Origin: Segatella cerevisiae
GTDB lineage: Bacteria; Bacteroidota; Bacteroidia; Bacteroidales; Bacteroidaceae
Direction of reading: 5' to 3'
DNA length: 36,974 bases
Assembly (NCBI RefSeq): GCF_024054555.1
Contig: NZ_JAMXLY010000034.1
Coordinates: 1-36,974, forward strand
Shown here: positions 15,952 through 24,179 of the stretch, piece after piece
How positions within the stretch are numbered: the stretch's first letter is position 1
How the letters are laid out: each line of letters begins with the position of its first letter
Position numbers and translations under genes: made by a program
The notes under the pieces: generated by a model
Databases searched by the model: none
Told to the model about the DNA's origin: nothing
The model's input: only the letters and a program-made list of their open reading frames with translations

Positions 15952-16986
15952 TTATATATGAAGTTCGTTTTGAGCGTTGTGTTCTCCGGTTATGCAGGGA
16001 ACATAATTAATGATAAAGCAAATACCATGCAGCGGATAGTATCTTGAAGCGAGGTTTCTCAGTGTCATCCCGGTAAGGGGATTTTGCTTCAGGACAAACG
16101 GTTCTGGGATTTTTCCTTCATTTCTCGCATTCCACCAGTAAGCAATTCCATCCTGAGTCAGAATTTTCACTAAAAAGTGACGGTTCGACAGAATGATACG
16201 GTGAGGTTTTTCCATCGTATTTTGAATAACAGTGGTAACGGGAATGTTTAATGCAGACGATATCACATTCTTCAGAAATTTTCCCTTTTCAGTTGTAGAT
16301 GAGAATTTAGGCTCAGATCCGGATCTTCTTGCTTCTGAACGCATAGCCCGCCTGGCAATAAAGCATTGCACATCCTGAAATTCAAGGCAGAATCGCTCCC
16401 GAAGTTGGAAAAGGAACTGGGCCAGGACGGCGCATTCCGATGGAGTGTTAAGGTGGCTTTCAAAGCAAGATACCTGAATGTCCTTCTCTCCAAAGATCAG
16501 TTTCTTGAAGATCTTCCAGCAGTTTTGTCGAAAGGAACATAGCACGTCAAGATATGAAGTGCTTACAATATCACCTTGCAGTAAAATGTCAAATAAGAGT
16601 CCTTCCGTAGAGCAGAAATGACATACAATAGCTAAGATGTCAATATTCGGCGCCATCGCCTCCTCAACTTTCAGAAGGAATTTCATCGTTTGTTTTACAT
16701 CAATAGTCTCATCGTCGACGGCTGCGGTCAGGTGGGAGGTGATGCGGGCGCGTGCTTCTGCATGGATCCAATGCAGATGCCCTACTTCCCTAATTCGCAA
16801 AAGAGAGTCAACCAGCATCTCTACGCTGTGAAACAGAAAGAGCAGTACGTTTTGAGGTAATTTTTTGTTATCTGTCCTATACTGCATTCTTACAAAGAAC
16901 AGGCTTTTCAAGAAAGTACTGAAAGCTTCCTCTGCGTGGCGCACCTGTTGAAATGCCACTTTTAAAGATTCGATTAATGTCTGCAT
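15952..16986 (-). CDS. Unrecognised 344-residue plasmid-region protein
   Basis: I do not recognise this protein. It is largely alpha-helical by composition, with many Leu/Phe-rich stretches, unusually many Cys and His ('AIVCHFCSTEG', 'SFRQNCWKIF') and a basic linker near residue 215 ('RRAMRSEARRSGSEPK'). The C-terminal 90 residues ('PHRIILSNRHFLVKILTQDGIAYWW...LNPLTGMTLRNLASRYYPLHG') look more like a beta-rich domain. No signal peptide or membrane helix is evident. It lies between the mobilization genes and the replication origin and is transcribed leftward, so a plasmid housekeeping role is plausible but not shown. Confidence 0.6.
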   Translation of the reverse strand: MQTLIESLKVAFQQVRHAEEAFSTFLKSLFFVRMQYRTDNKKLPQNVLLFLFHSVEMLVDSLLRIREVGHLHWIHAEARARITSHLTAAVDDETIDVKQTMKFLLKVEEAMAPNIDILAIVCHFCSTEGLLFDILLQGDIVSTSYLDVLCSFRQNCWKIFKKLIFGEKDIQVSCFESHLNTPSECAVLAQFLFQLRERFCLEFQDVQCFIARRAMRSEARRSGSEPKFSSTTEKGKFLKNVISSALNIPVTTVIQNTMEKPHRIILSNRHFLVKILTQDGIAYWWNARNEGKIPEPFVLKQNPLTGMTLRNLASRYYPLHGICFIINYVPCITGEHNAQNELHI

Positions 16987-17180
16987 CTTTTTTCTTTTTA
17001 ACTTGTGGCTTGCATTAAAAAAAATAAAATCGTTATGTTCATTTCATGATTACTATTTTTGAATTAAAATATTATATAGAGGAAACAATACGTGATATTT
17101 CAAGTTGATTCCAAGACGTAATTCCCATGAATATAGTTGTTTTTTCTATAAAAACACTTCTGTATTTCAGTATATTTTTG

Positions 17181-17188
17181 TATCTTTA
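17181..17188 (+). promoter_or_regulatory. Near-consensus -7 box for the 40-residue peptide
   Basis: TATCTTTA, one base off TAnnTTTG, 40 bases before the ATG at 17229. Confidence 0.35.
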
Positions 17189-17228
17189 CAAGATAAATGG
17201 AAAATAACATGTAAAACAATTTGAGTAT

Positions 17229-17351
17229 ATGGCAATTTTTGGATGTTTTTTTGTTTTGGCCTATACAATTGTAAGGGTCATTTTGGGTAGCGTGCTTTTT
17301 GTACTGAAAGGAATCCTGTGCCTGATAACTGCTTTTTTCAGGAGATGGTAA
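17229..17351 (+). CDS. 40-residue hydrophobic membrane peptide (possible small toxin)
   Basis: The frame encodes 40 residues starting 'MAIFGCFFVLAYTIVRVIL' and ending 'ITAFFRRW'. Nearly the whole length is hydrophobic, enough for one membrane segment, with Arg and Lys only at residues 16, 27, 38 and 39. A strong rho-independent terminator starts on the base after the stop codon and a near-consensus promoter box lies 40 bases upstream, so it has a compact transcription unit of about 200 bases. It sits between an unrecognised gene and the iteron origin of the plasmid module. The layout resembles type I toxin peptides used for plasmid maintenance, but no antisense RNA can be shown and the start codon lacks a clear ribosome-binding site. 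The toxin role is inference. Confidence 0.5.
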   Translation: MAIFGCFFVLAYTIVRVILGSVLFVLKGILCLITAFFRRW

Positions 17352-17404
17352 GATTGCCGTTCTGAAAATCAGACGTTATCCTTTCAGGAATCCGGCATCT
17401 TTTT
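17352..17404 (+). terminator. Rho-independent terminator after the 40-residue peptide
   Basis: GATTGCCG (17352-17359) pairs with CGGCATC (17393-17399) with one bulge. An inner stem TTCTGAAA/TTTCAGGAA follows, then five T. Confidence 0.75.
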
Positions 17405-17526
17405 CTTCCCTAAAGTCAGGTTTCATTAAGCTTTATTTTTTTTATTACTTACAAGCTTATTTACAGAGAGGAAAATATAATTCCATATATCTGCCAGTCA
17501 GTCATTTACAAATTTTTATCGGCTTG

Positions 17527-17610
17527 AACTTACAAGATTTTGCGCTTAACTTGCAAGCCTTTGCGGCAAACTTACAAGGTTTTGCGCTTAACTTGCAAGT
17601 TCTTGCGCTG
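17527..17610 (+). repeat. Four tandem 21-bp iterons (replication origin)
   Basis: Four directly repeated units start at 17527, 17548, 17569 and 17590 with no spacing. The shared pattern is AACTT(A/G)CAAG, then two or three variable bases, then TTGCG(C/G). Units 1 and 3 carry TTACAAG while 2 and 4 carry TTGCAAG. They lie 277 bases upstream of the Rep_3 initiator start, as expected for an iteron-controlled origin. Confidence 0.88.
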
Positions 17611-17886
17611 GTGCTGAACCTGCTTTTTGTTAATTCTTTTTATTTGACATAAAGAAACAGAATCACTGCAAAGCTATATTAACATTTGAAACACTTGTTC
17701 ACATTTCAACACCATTTAGCCGCATTTGTGCTATCCCGTCGAATTGTATAACTTTACTATGCCTTTCCATAAAGCGAATCAAGGAACAGGATAAGCTCTG
17801 GGATATGGTAGCGCTGCCGGCAATGAACTCGGATCATCCGGTGACGCTTTTATCTTTTGAAATTTAATTTGCGGTACGGGCATCTT

Positions 17887-19194
17887 ATGCCAAAGAAGAA
17901 AGACGAATTTACCCTGATGAGGAGTCTCCTGCATATCAGGCACAGAAATGTACGCTGGAGTAACTTCTTGATTGACTCTGCCATTGATTGCAACCTGGTA
18001 GAGAAAAGAGCTTTGTATCTTATTTCAGAGTGGGTCAAGGTAAATTTTGTGTCCAGGAATCTTGGAGTGCCGGAAAACTGGAAAGAACTTATCATGCATT
18101 TTACTGATGAGGACTTGGGTGTGATCGGAGGCAAGAAAAATATACCACGGACCTACCAGGCCTTGAAACAACTGGGGAAAAAATTCATTGCAGTGGAATA
18201 TACCAATGAAAAGGGACAAAAAATAAAAGGCAGAATTCACTGGATAGATGCTTTTTACTATAATACAGTGACTAAAGTCTATGATGTCCGCATCTCTCCG
18301 GAGATATTGCCTTACATGATCAACGTAAAAGGAAACTTCACAACTATTGATATAGGTGAAGCGATGTCTTTTGCATCCAAGGAAACCCAGAAAATGTATG
18401 AATTCGCTTGCAAGTACAGTGGAGATTACCGATATTCAGACCGGATAAGCAAAGAGATGGGATTCAATTATGCAAAGAATTTAGTACCCGTGAAAATGGA
18501 AACTCTTCGTAATATGCTTGGTCTTGATGAAGTTAAGGATGAAAGAACAGGAAAGATTGAGACGAGAGGTAAGTACAGCAACTATAATGGCATCAAGAAA
18601 AATGTTCTGGAGAAAGCTCAGAAAGAGCTTTATTTTCACTATAAATATGGCAAGGGCTGTATTTGGTTTGATTTTCAGGAAGGCCCTAGAAAAGGCCTCG
18701 GAGGAAAGGTAACCACGGTATTCCTTTACATCTATACCCGAAAAAATCCAAAGAAAGGAGAAGACCGGCCATGGCAGGAAGGGGATGAAAAGCTGAATCC
18801 ATACGAAGAAGGGTTCGAACAACTCCCAACACAGACACCACAACAGAAAATGCATGCTAATCCTATTAATAACCTTCCCCCTAACGCCAAGCAAGTACAG
18901 TTGGCACAGCTACTGAACAAATATCTAAGTCCGGAAGAAGTTGGCTATTACATGAGAATGGCCGTATTGGAAGGAAGGAAAAGAAAATTCAACCAAATTG
19001 ATTCCGTGATGAATGTCATCCAAGTCATCCAAGATAAGGAAAAACAAAGGAAATTCAAGGAGTCTACCCCGGCCTACCGTCGGAACTGTCTAGTTTTCTA
19101 TGTCTTTACTGAGAATCTAAAGAGAGATTTTGGCTGGTCTATAATACCCTGTGAACACTCTAGACCTTATGAGAAAGGGAAAATCAGAAAATAA
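17887..19194 (+). CDS. Rep_3 (RepB)-family plasmid replication initiator
   Basis: A protein of about 435 residues related to the RepA/RepB initiators of Bacteroides iteron plasmids. The two winged-helix halves of Rep_3 are visible: 'FLIDSAIDCNLVEKRALYLISEWVKV...GKKNIPRTYQALKQLGKKFIAVEY' and 'EAMSFASKETQKMYEFACKYSGD...VKMETLRNMLGLDE...GIKKNVLEKAQKELYF'. The C-terminal 130 residues are an unassigned basic tail. I start at the ATG at 17887; the frame is open from a TTG at 17857. It should bind the iterons at 17527-17610 and open the origin. It may also repress itself. No terminator is evident within 100 bases downstream. Confidence 0.88.
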   Translation: MPKKKDEFTLMRSLLHIRHRNVRWSNFLIDSAIDCNLVEKRALYLISEWVKVNFVSRNLGVPENWKELIMHFTDEDLGVIGGKKNIPRTYQALKQLGKKFIAVEYTNEKGQKIKGRIHWIDAFYYNTVTKVYDVRISPEILPYMINVKGNFTTIDIGEAMSFASKETQKMYEFACKYSGDYRYSDRISKEMGFNYAKNLVPVKMETLRNMLGLDEVKDERTGKIETRGKYSNYNGIKKNVLEKAQKELYFHYKYGKGCIWFDFQEGPRKGLGGKVTTVFLYIYTRKNPKKGEDRPWQEGDEKLNPYEEGFEQLPTQTPQQKMHANPINNLPPNAKQVQLAQLLNKYLSPEEVGYYMRMAVLEGRKRKFNQIDSVMNVIQVIQDKEKQRKFKESTPAYRRNCLVFYVFTENLKRDFGWSIIPCEHSRPYEKGKIRK

Positions 19195-19861
19195 AACAAC
19201 TATATGCTTAGTTCTTTCAAAATAAATTTATTTTGAGTTGAATTTTGTCTTAGTTTCTATAGAATATGTGTAAAAACACGGAACAACCTTTTATGGAGTT
19301 TTCGATGCAAAAATCCACTATTTCACTTATTAGGTCTTTTAATTACTTAATTATGATGGACACAAAAAATTCCATAAAATTTGTACCGCATAAAATATAA
19401 AACTTTGGGCGAATATTTCTGAGTAACATTTTGTTCATGAATTCAGTAAAAATTAGGCAAAAACATTGCTTATTACAAAAAAAATATGTATATTTGTAAC
19501 GATAATTAGGGAATTATCACGGCTCAATAGTTGAAATTCTGCAAAATGTTTAAATAACAAATAGAAAAAGGATTATAAACGGTTCAATATCAATCACTTA
19601 CGAATGTGCCAGATACTAAAAATCTTGTATCTTGTTTGTACCGTTTAAATCTCAAATACTTGACTATTTGATAGATATAGATGTTGCATCGGAAAATAAA
19701 AGGTGTAGAACTCAGAATCTGATATAGTAAAATATTGCATAGTAAACGAAACTTTTTCTCCATTTCTATGCAATATTTTACTATCCTTAGATAGTGGCAT
19801 TTTGTTATTTGATCAAATGCGCATACGCAAGAAACAGTCCTGCCAATATCTTGAAGACCAA
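19195..19861. other. Gene-free stretch between rep and thpR
   Basis: About 670 AT-rich bases. It contains a possible plus-strand -7 box (TATATTTG at 19488-19495) and a long perfect inverted repeat (19724-19784). No coding pattern was seen. This is where plasmid-type content gives way to chromosome-type content. Confidence 0.5.
19724..19784. repeat. 19-bp perfect inverted repeat
   Basis: ATAGTAAAATATTGCATAG at 19724-19742 and its exact complement at 19766-19784, with a 23-base loop. It is too AT-rich for a standard terminator stem and no T-run follows. It could be a recombination or attachment site, a protein-binding site, or the end of a small RNA. Confidence 0.8.
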
Positions 19862-19894
19862 TTACAAGGCCGTATAAACGAGTTTACCATCAAT

Positions 19895-20940
19895 ACCCCA
19901 GTTCGGGATAAGACTTAAAATAGACAGAGCTGATTAGTCCTTTCAATAGTGTATCCGTTAAGCGCTTTAGGCTTGTTTGGGAAGAAACAATATGCTCCCA
20001 ATGCAGCAATCAGATTCATAATGAAATTGTTGACCGATCTGTGTCTGGAATGTACGATCTGTGCAGTATTTTTCAGCATATCATTGATGGTTTCAATGAT
20101 GAGTCTCTTTCTGAGCATCATCTTGTCATAAAAGGGCATTAGCTTGTTCTTCATGTTCGCTCTCAACCCGGTAACGAGGTGGATTCCGTCTTCAAAAAGA
20201 CTGTCGAAAAGTTTTTTTGATATATAGCCCCTGTCAGCAAACAGCTTGCCGTAAAGTTTCTTGGCCAGCGAAGTCCAAACTTTTGGGTCGCGGTCATCTA
20301 CATTGGCACTTGTGAGGACAAAGGAAATAATTTCTCCCCTGTCATTACAGGCCAGATGCAACTTGAACCCATGACACCATCCCATCGTGCCTTTCCCGTC
20401 CTTTGCAAAGCCCTTGAATACCTTGTTCGAATAACGGCGCAGGTTATGGCAGACCGGGATCATTGTGGAATCGACAAAGGTAATCCCCGTGCACCTGCCG
20501 AAAGCCTTGAGGTTAAGGAAGAACATCATCTGGAAGAATACTCGGCTCTCCAGTTCTACGAAACGGTTATATGATACAGCATGGGGGAAGTAGGACTTCA
20601 AGGTTCCCTTAATGTAGAAAAGGTAATAGTGCTTGAAATTACGGAAAGTACCGAAATGAAACAGAAGCATGATGGTCATTATCTCGCTGTCGGATAATGA
20701 TGCCGCGCGTCTGCGGCGTTGCTTCCCCGTACTGGTAAGAAGTACCCTATGAGCATTTTCTTTATCAAAATGTTTGCAAAACTCATCGATAATACAAAAT
20801 AATTCTATAACTTTGTTCGTGGCGATCATAATGGATAGTTTTTGTAACTTATTGATTGTTAACTATAAAGTTACGAAATATTCTTGTGATTGCCAACTTT
20901 TTTTGTCATTTTTTTGATGTTTCTTATCCCGAACTGGGGT
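19895..20940 (-). mobile_element. Complete IS982-family element inserted in thpR
   Basis: The 1046-bp element has 19-bp perfect inverted ends (ACCCCAGTTCGGGATAAGA at 19895-19913, complement at 20922-20940). It is flanked by a 6-bp target duplication ATCAAT at 19889-19894 and 20941-20946. Length and ends fit the IS982 family (IS195-like elements of Porphyromonas and Bacteroides). Confidence 0.93.
19915..20829 (-). CDS. IS982-family transposase (intact)
   Basis: A 304-residue DDE transposase. The catalytic Asp residues are in 'ITFVDSTMIPVC' and 'KLFADRGYISKKL', and the Glu is in 'KRLIIETINDMLKN', with the family-typical 'NxLKNxxQIxHSRHRSxxNFxxNL' continuation. Frame and length are complete. 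The stop codon is one base inside the left inverted repeat. The gene has the same orientation as thpR, so its transcription could run into the thpR remnant. Confidence 0.95.
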   Translation of the reverse strand: MIATNKVIELFCIIDEFCKHFDKENAHRVLLTSTGKQRRRRAASLSDSEIMTIMLLFHFGTFRNFKHYYLFYIKGTLKSYFPHAVSYNRFVELESRVFFQMMFFLNLKAFGRCTGITFVDSTMIPVCHNLRRYSNKVFKGFAKDGKGTMGWCHGFKLHLACNDRGEIISFVLTSANVDDRDPKVWTSLAKKLYGKLFADRGYISKKLFDSLFEDGIHLVTGLRANMKNKLMPFYDKMMLRKRLIIETINDMLKNTAQIVHSRHRSVNNFIMNLIAALGAYCFFPNKPKALNGYTIERTNQLCLF

Positions 20941-21414
20941 ATCAATCCTTTCAGACTTCATGACGGAGATTTCGTTTACAGTCATACTGGAGCTATTTAT
21001 ATCAATGTCAAGAGGTATTTCAGTTGGCTTGCGAACGAGGGTGATGTGTGGCTGGAATTTGCCATGGTCATAATTAATGCCACGCTGATTCAGATTTTGT
21101 CTTAACTCCTGAACTATTGCTTTTACCTTTTGTTCTCCTTCAATGCCGAGCCAAATGATCTTGCTCCTGCCGTTGAAGCAACCAAGTTTGCCCGTCTGTA
21201 TTTCGAAAGGTTCAAACTTGATGGCACTTACTGCAGCCTTGATGTCGGTTATCCTTTCAGTTTCACCGATGAAGGCCAAGGTAAGATGAAGATTCTCAGG
21301 ACTAGTATAGTTGCCACTTACTCCATATTCTTGTAGAGCATCCTGGGCATCTTCGATGGAAGTCTTGAAAGGTCTGGTGAATCTTATAGCGATGAATATT
21401 CTCATGATTGTTGT

Positions 21415-21852
21415 TTATAATTTCAATGTCATCCTCATGTGAGGAATGCCATCCTCTAAAAATTCTTCTGACGACTGGCGGAATCCAACCTTTTCGTAAA
21501 AACCTTTAGCATAAACCTGAGCCTCAATCTCAATTTCATTTGCATTTAGTTTTTCCTTTGCCACTCGAATTCCTTCTTTCAAGACTTTTAGCCCTAAACC
21601 TTCTCCCCGTCTGAGAGTGATTACTCTTCCTATAGCAACTGTCGGGCACTGTATTCCGGCATCAATAACTCGGAGATACGCGACAATCCCACTCTCATCA
21701 TGAAAGAATACATGCCATGCGTATTGATCTCTGCCGTCAAGTTCCTGATAAGGGCAATTCTGCTCAATGACGAATACCTTTACTCTTGCTCGCAGAATCT
21801 CATAAAGTTCATCGAGACTCAAATCACTAAAACGCTTTATTGTCAGCTCCAT
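21415..21852 (-). CDS. ElaA-like GNAT N-acetyltransferase
   Basis: About 145 residues from 'MELTIKRFSDLSLDELYEILRARV'. The ElaA signature 'VKVFVIEQNCPYQELDGRDQYAWHV' is followed by the acetyl-CoA-binding region 'VAIGRVITLRRGEGLGLKVLKEGI'. ElaA is a GNAT-superfamily protein of uncertain substrate. I start it at the ATG at 21852 because the longer frame (to 21981) runs inside the preceding acetyltransferase gene, whose stop ends at 21854. thpR follows 9 bases after its stop. Confidence 0.9.
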   Translation of the reverse strand: MELTIKRFSDLSLDELYEILRARVKVFVIEQNCPYQELDGRDQYAWHVFFHDESGIVAYLRVIDAGIQCPTVAIGRVITLRRGEGLGLKVLKEGIRVAKEKLNANEIEIEAQVYAKGFYEKVGFRQSSEEFLEDGIPHMRMTLKL

Positions 21853-21853
21853 A

Positions 21854-22162
21854 TCATGATTTCTTTCTGTCAATCCGACAAGCGATGGGTGCAACTGTGT
21901 TATATACTTGGTATTCAGCATGTCTCTGAAACCAAACGATAGCATAGAGACATGTTGCTGCGATTTTATTCCCATCAGCAAGAATCTTATTTACGGCCAT
22001 CTGTACGAGTTGGTTTGCAATTCCTTTGCCTCGCAGGGATGAATCAACAAAGGTGTGGTTGATAGTTGCTATTCCGTTTTCTGTGGGGAATGTGATTTCA
22101 GCTATAATCTTACCGCTGGCATCCTTTGCATAAATGCGCTCGTTTTCTGTGATGTAGTTCAT
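21854..22162 (-). CDS. YjdJ/COG2388-type small GNAT acetyltransferase
   Basis: About 102 residues. 'ASGKIIAEITFPTENGIATINHTFVDSSLRGKGIANQLVQMAV' is the characteristic core of the small N-acetyltransferase family related to YjdJ, including the R/G-x-G-K/I-A acetyl-CoA loop. The C-terminal 'YAIVWFQRHAEY' corresponds to the family's 'YAxKWFExHPEY'. The residue before the Tyr is Leu in 'TCLYA' where Ser or Pro is usual, and the tail after 'EYQ' is longer than normal. I start at the ATG at 22162; the frame also opens at a TTG at 22183. It is first in a three-gene operon with elaA and thpR. Confidence 0.82.
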   Translation of the reverse strand: MNYITENERIYAKDASGKIIAEITFPTENGIATINHTFVDSSLRGKGIANQLVQMAVNKILADGNKIAATCLYAIVWFQRHAEYQVYNTVAPIACRIDRKKS

Positions 22163-22529
22163 AATGTCGTAACGATAGTCCAAAACTAGAGACGGTCAGA
22201 AGTCCCATGAATACACGTATGGGAAAGGGGTGCCTCATACTTTTGTCTTCTTAAGTAGGAACATAGGCTGATGGTAACCGCCTGTCTCCAAGTCCCCAAT
22301 CCTACGATGGTAGAGAATATATACTTGATGCTGATCATATCTGTGAAGTTCAAGTCAATTGCAAAGATACAAAACTATGATAATAATCACTGCAAAGTTG
22401 ACCTCTTTTAAGACAGGTTGTCTTTCTCTATATCTTCATTACAATTCTTTAGAGTGATTTCGAGCGCTAATGTCTGATTATCAATCCCGATTTATTTTTT
22501 TTTATCCAGTTTCATTCAATTTCATTCAA
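22163..22529. other. Long leader and intergenic region before the acetyltransferase operon
   Basis: About 370 bases. The promoter at 22362-22395 implies a leader of about 190 bases for the leftward operon. Within it are CCCAT/ATGGG and GAGAC..GGT/ACCGTCTC complementary segments, and two overlapping short frames (one starts at 22338 and has about 50 codons). I cannot decide between a structured leader, an upstream peptide and a gene remnant. Confidence 0.45.
22362..22395 (-). promoter_or_regulatory. Promoter of the GNAT-elaA-thpR operon
   Basis: TATCTTTG (22369-22362, minus strand) with TTTG at 22395-22392, a 22-base spacer. Confidence 0.65.
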
Positions 22530-23210
22530 TTAAAACACATATCCAACAGTTAATCGAATATCACTGTTTTTCATCTTAAATTGACTGGATCTTTTTGTAA
22601 TCCCACGATTGTACCCTAGCCCGAAAACATAATGCTGATAAGCAATGAAACGTGCTTCGACATTATAACCAAAATCAAACCGGTTATAGGATTTAACAGT
22701 ATGATCACCATCAATAAAATCCTTATAGCAATTCCAACTTGAACTTTGAGATTTTCCTGTCAATTGGCATTTGCCATTTGTAGAGGCTATAGAATATCTG
22801 ATATAGCATCCAACTAATGGGAGCAAATCAAGATTTTCACTCAAATGAAAAAGATAACCTAGTTTAAAAGGCATTTCAAGAGACAGTTCTCTCGCTTTTA
22901 TTTCTTTGAATTCTGTAATTGGAGAACCAGAATGGTTATAGTCATAATAGGAGCTATAGGCAGAGTACTTGCCACCAGTCATAATAAAATCCACACCAGA
23001 TGTTAGAGTTATGCCGTTTTTGAGTGAATAATACACATTCCCCCCAATTTGACCTCCAGGTGTCATCTTAGAGTCATAAACAATGTATTTATCTCCACCG
23101 ACAAGTTTGGAAATGTTGGCACCTGTATGAGCGTCAAACTTTAATGATTGAGCAAACGAATTGACTGTAAATGCAGACACGCACAGAATGAATAACATTA
23201 ACTTTTTCAT
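22530..23210 (-). CDS. Outer-membrane beta-barrel protein, PorT-like
   Basis: 226 residues with a signal peptide ('MKKLMLFILCVSAFTVNSFA') followed by alternating amphipathic strands. Features are 'FDAHTGANISKL' after the signal, 'YYSLKNGITLTSGVDFIMTGGKY', 'EMPFKLGYLFHLSENLDLLPLVGCYI', and a C-terminal aromatic strand ending in Phe ('IRLTVGYVF'). This is the usual form of the small Bacteroidetes outer-membrane barrel family (OMP_b-brl_2, PorT-like). It is the last gene of the receptor operon, 72 bases after the DUF4249 gene. Specific function unknown. Confidence 0.85.
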   Translation of the reverse strand: MKKLMLFILCVSAFTVNSFAQSLKFDAHTGANISKLVGGDKYIVYDSKMTPGGQIGGNVYYSLKNGITLTSGVDFIMTGGKYSAYSSYYDYNHSGSPITEFKEIKARELSLEMPFKLGYLFHLSENLDLLPLVGCYIRYSIASTNGKCQLTGKSQSSSWNCYKDFIDGDHTVKSYNRFDFGYNVEARFIAYQHYVFGLGYNRGITKRSSQFKMKNSDIRLTVGYVF

Positions 23211-23282
23211 ATTCTAATTGTTTTTACAAATTTCTACTCATAAGACTGTAAGACACAGAAAACCCCTACTCATTCCGGAAAA

Positions 23283-24176
23283 TTATTTCAGCCACCCACT
23301 TTGTACATTAGAATAAGCCCCAAGAATGCCGATACCATTCTGTATATTCGTAAAACTTGGGCGAATGAATGACATACCATAATCGTTGAAATCATTATTT
23401 TGAATATCATTCAATGACTTCATATAGCTATAGAAAGCTGGTGTAATCCGAAATAGTTGTACCCTATAACCAATGATATATTTTTTTTCTGGCATATTCA
23501 AGTGGAGAGTATAAGTACTGTCTGTTATGCCCGTATTGTCGAAGGTATAGAAATCATGATAAAAGTCGTTGGATGTATTGAACCCATCATCACCGGTATT
23601 ATAGTTGTTGAGAATAGGTTCGCCTGAGGTATCAACACCCTCCGCGGAAATAGCGAGACTGTCACCGTAATCTTCCTGACCAAGCACCCTTACTGCAAAA
23701 TAATCGTTTTTTGGACTATTCTTGATCGTACATCGTATCTGGACATACCATTCTCCTTTAATAAAAAGCGTGTCGAGGGAAACTCTGGAAATCGTAGGAT
23801 CTAAAGGTACGGTCGCCGTGGATGTAATCGTCGAGAACCCTGAAGCCTTCGCCTGTAAACCTATTATATCTCCTTTTTTGATCGAATGTCTCAGTCGGTA
23901 AAGTTGCATAGGTATACCGCTTTTCTCATTAATATCTTTGACGAATACGGCAGGATACAACTTGTTGTTTAAAGTGCATGATACCCGGACATCCTTCAAT
24001 TCCTTGATTTGCCCGTTAACGCTCTCTGTGGATGATACTTCTATGTCTAGACTATCTCCTTCTGTCGGGAAGCAGTATACCACTATTCCCATATTTCTAT
24101 TGGTTTTTAGGTATATTTGATCCTCACAGGCGACAAGACAGACCAATAATCCCAGTATAAAAAGACAATTCTTCAT
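23283..24176 (-). CDS. DUF4249 lipoprotein partner of the TonB receptor
   Basis: 297 residues with a lipoprotein signal peptide whose lipobox 'LVAC' places Cys at about residue 17 ('MKNCLFILGLLVCLVACEDQ'). The body is beta-rich and follows the DUF4249 pattern ('DSLDIEVSSTESVNGQ', 'SGFSTITSTATVPLDPTIS', 'YRVQLFRITPAFYSYMKSLN', 'GIGILGAYS'). DUF4249 proteins regularly accompany STN-type TonB receptors without SusD. It starts only three bases after the receptor stop codon, so the two are translationally linked. The ligand is unknown. Confidence 0.88.
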   Translation of the reverse strand: MKNCLFILGLLVCLVACEDQIYLKTNRNMGIVVYCFPTEGDSLDIEVSSTESVNGQIKELKDVRVSCTLNNKLYPAVFVKDINEKSGIPMQLYRLRHSIKKGDIIGLQAKASGFSTITSTATVPLDPTISRVSLDTLFIKGEWYVQIRCTIKNSPKNDYFAVRVLGQEDYGDSLAISAEGVDTSGEPILNNYNTGDDGFNTSNDFYHDFYTFDNTGITDSTYTLHLNMPEKKYIIGYRVQLFRITPAFYSYMKSLNDIQNNDFNDYGMSFIRPSFTNIQNGIGILGAYSNVQSGWLK

Positions 24177-24179
24177 CTA

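Larger units (their letters stand above)
19862..21405 (-). pseudogene. thpR: thpR: RNA 2',3'-cyclic phosphodiesterase, split by an IS982-family element
   Basis: ThpR (LigT/2H phosphoesterase family) opens 2',3'-cyclic phosphate ends of RNA. The 5' part (21405 to 20941, 155 codons) keeps both catalytic HxTx motifs, HLTL at residues 40-43 and HITL at 120-123. At codon 155 the frame enters IS982 and picks up a foreign 25-residue tail (to 20863). Left of the element, the frame resumes from the duplicated ATTGAT with 'GKLVYTAL' and a stop at 19862. Removing the IS and one copy of the duplication gives an intact protein of 163 residues. The truncated form lacks only the last strand, so partial activity is possible. 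It is the third gene of a leftward operon behind two acetyltransferase genes. Confidence 0.9.

Noticed and set aside
18481..18894. 137-codon leftward frame inside the rep gene
   Set aside because: It lies antisense to the well-supported initiator gene and its hydrophobic composition is what the opposite strand of a Lys/Glu-rich gene gives.
19724..19784. Invertible promoter of the Mpi type
   Set aside because: The two arms are only 23 bases apart, with no promoter box between them and no invertase gene nearby.
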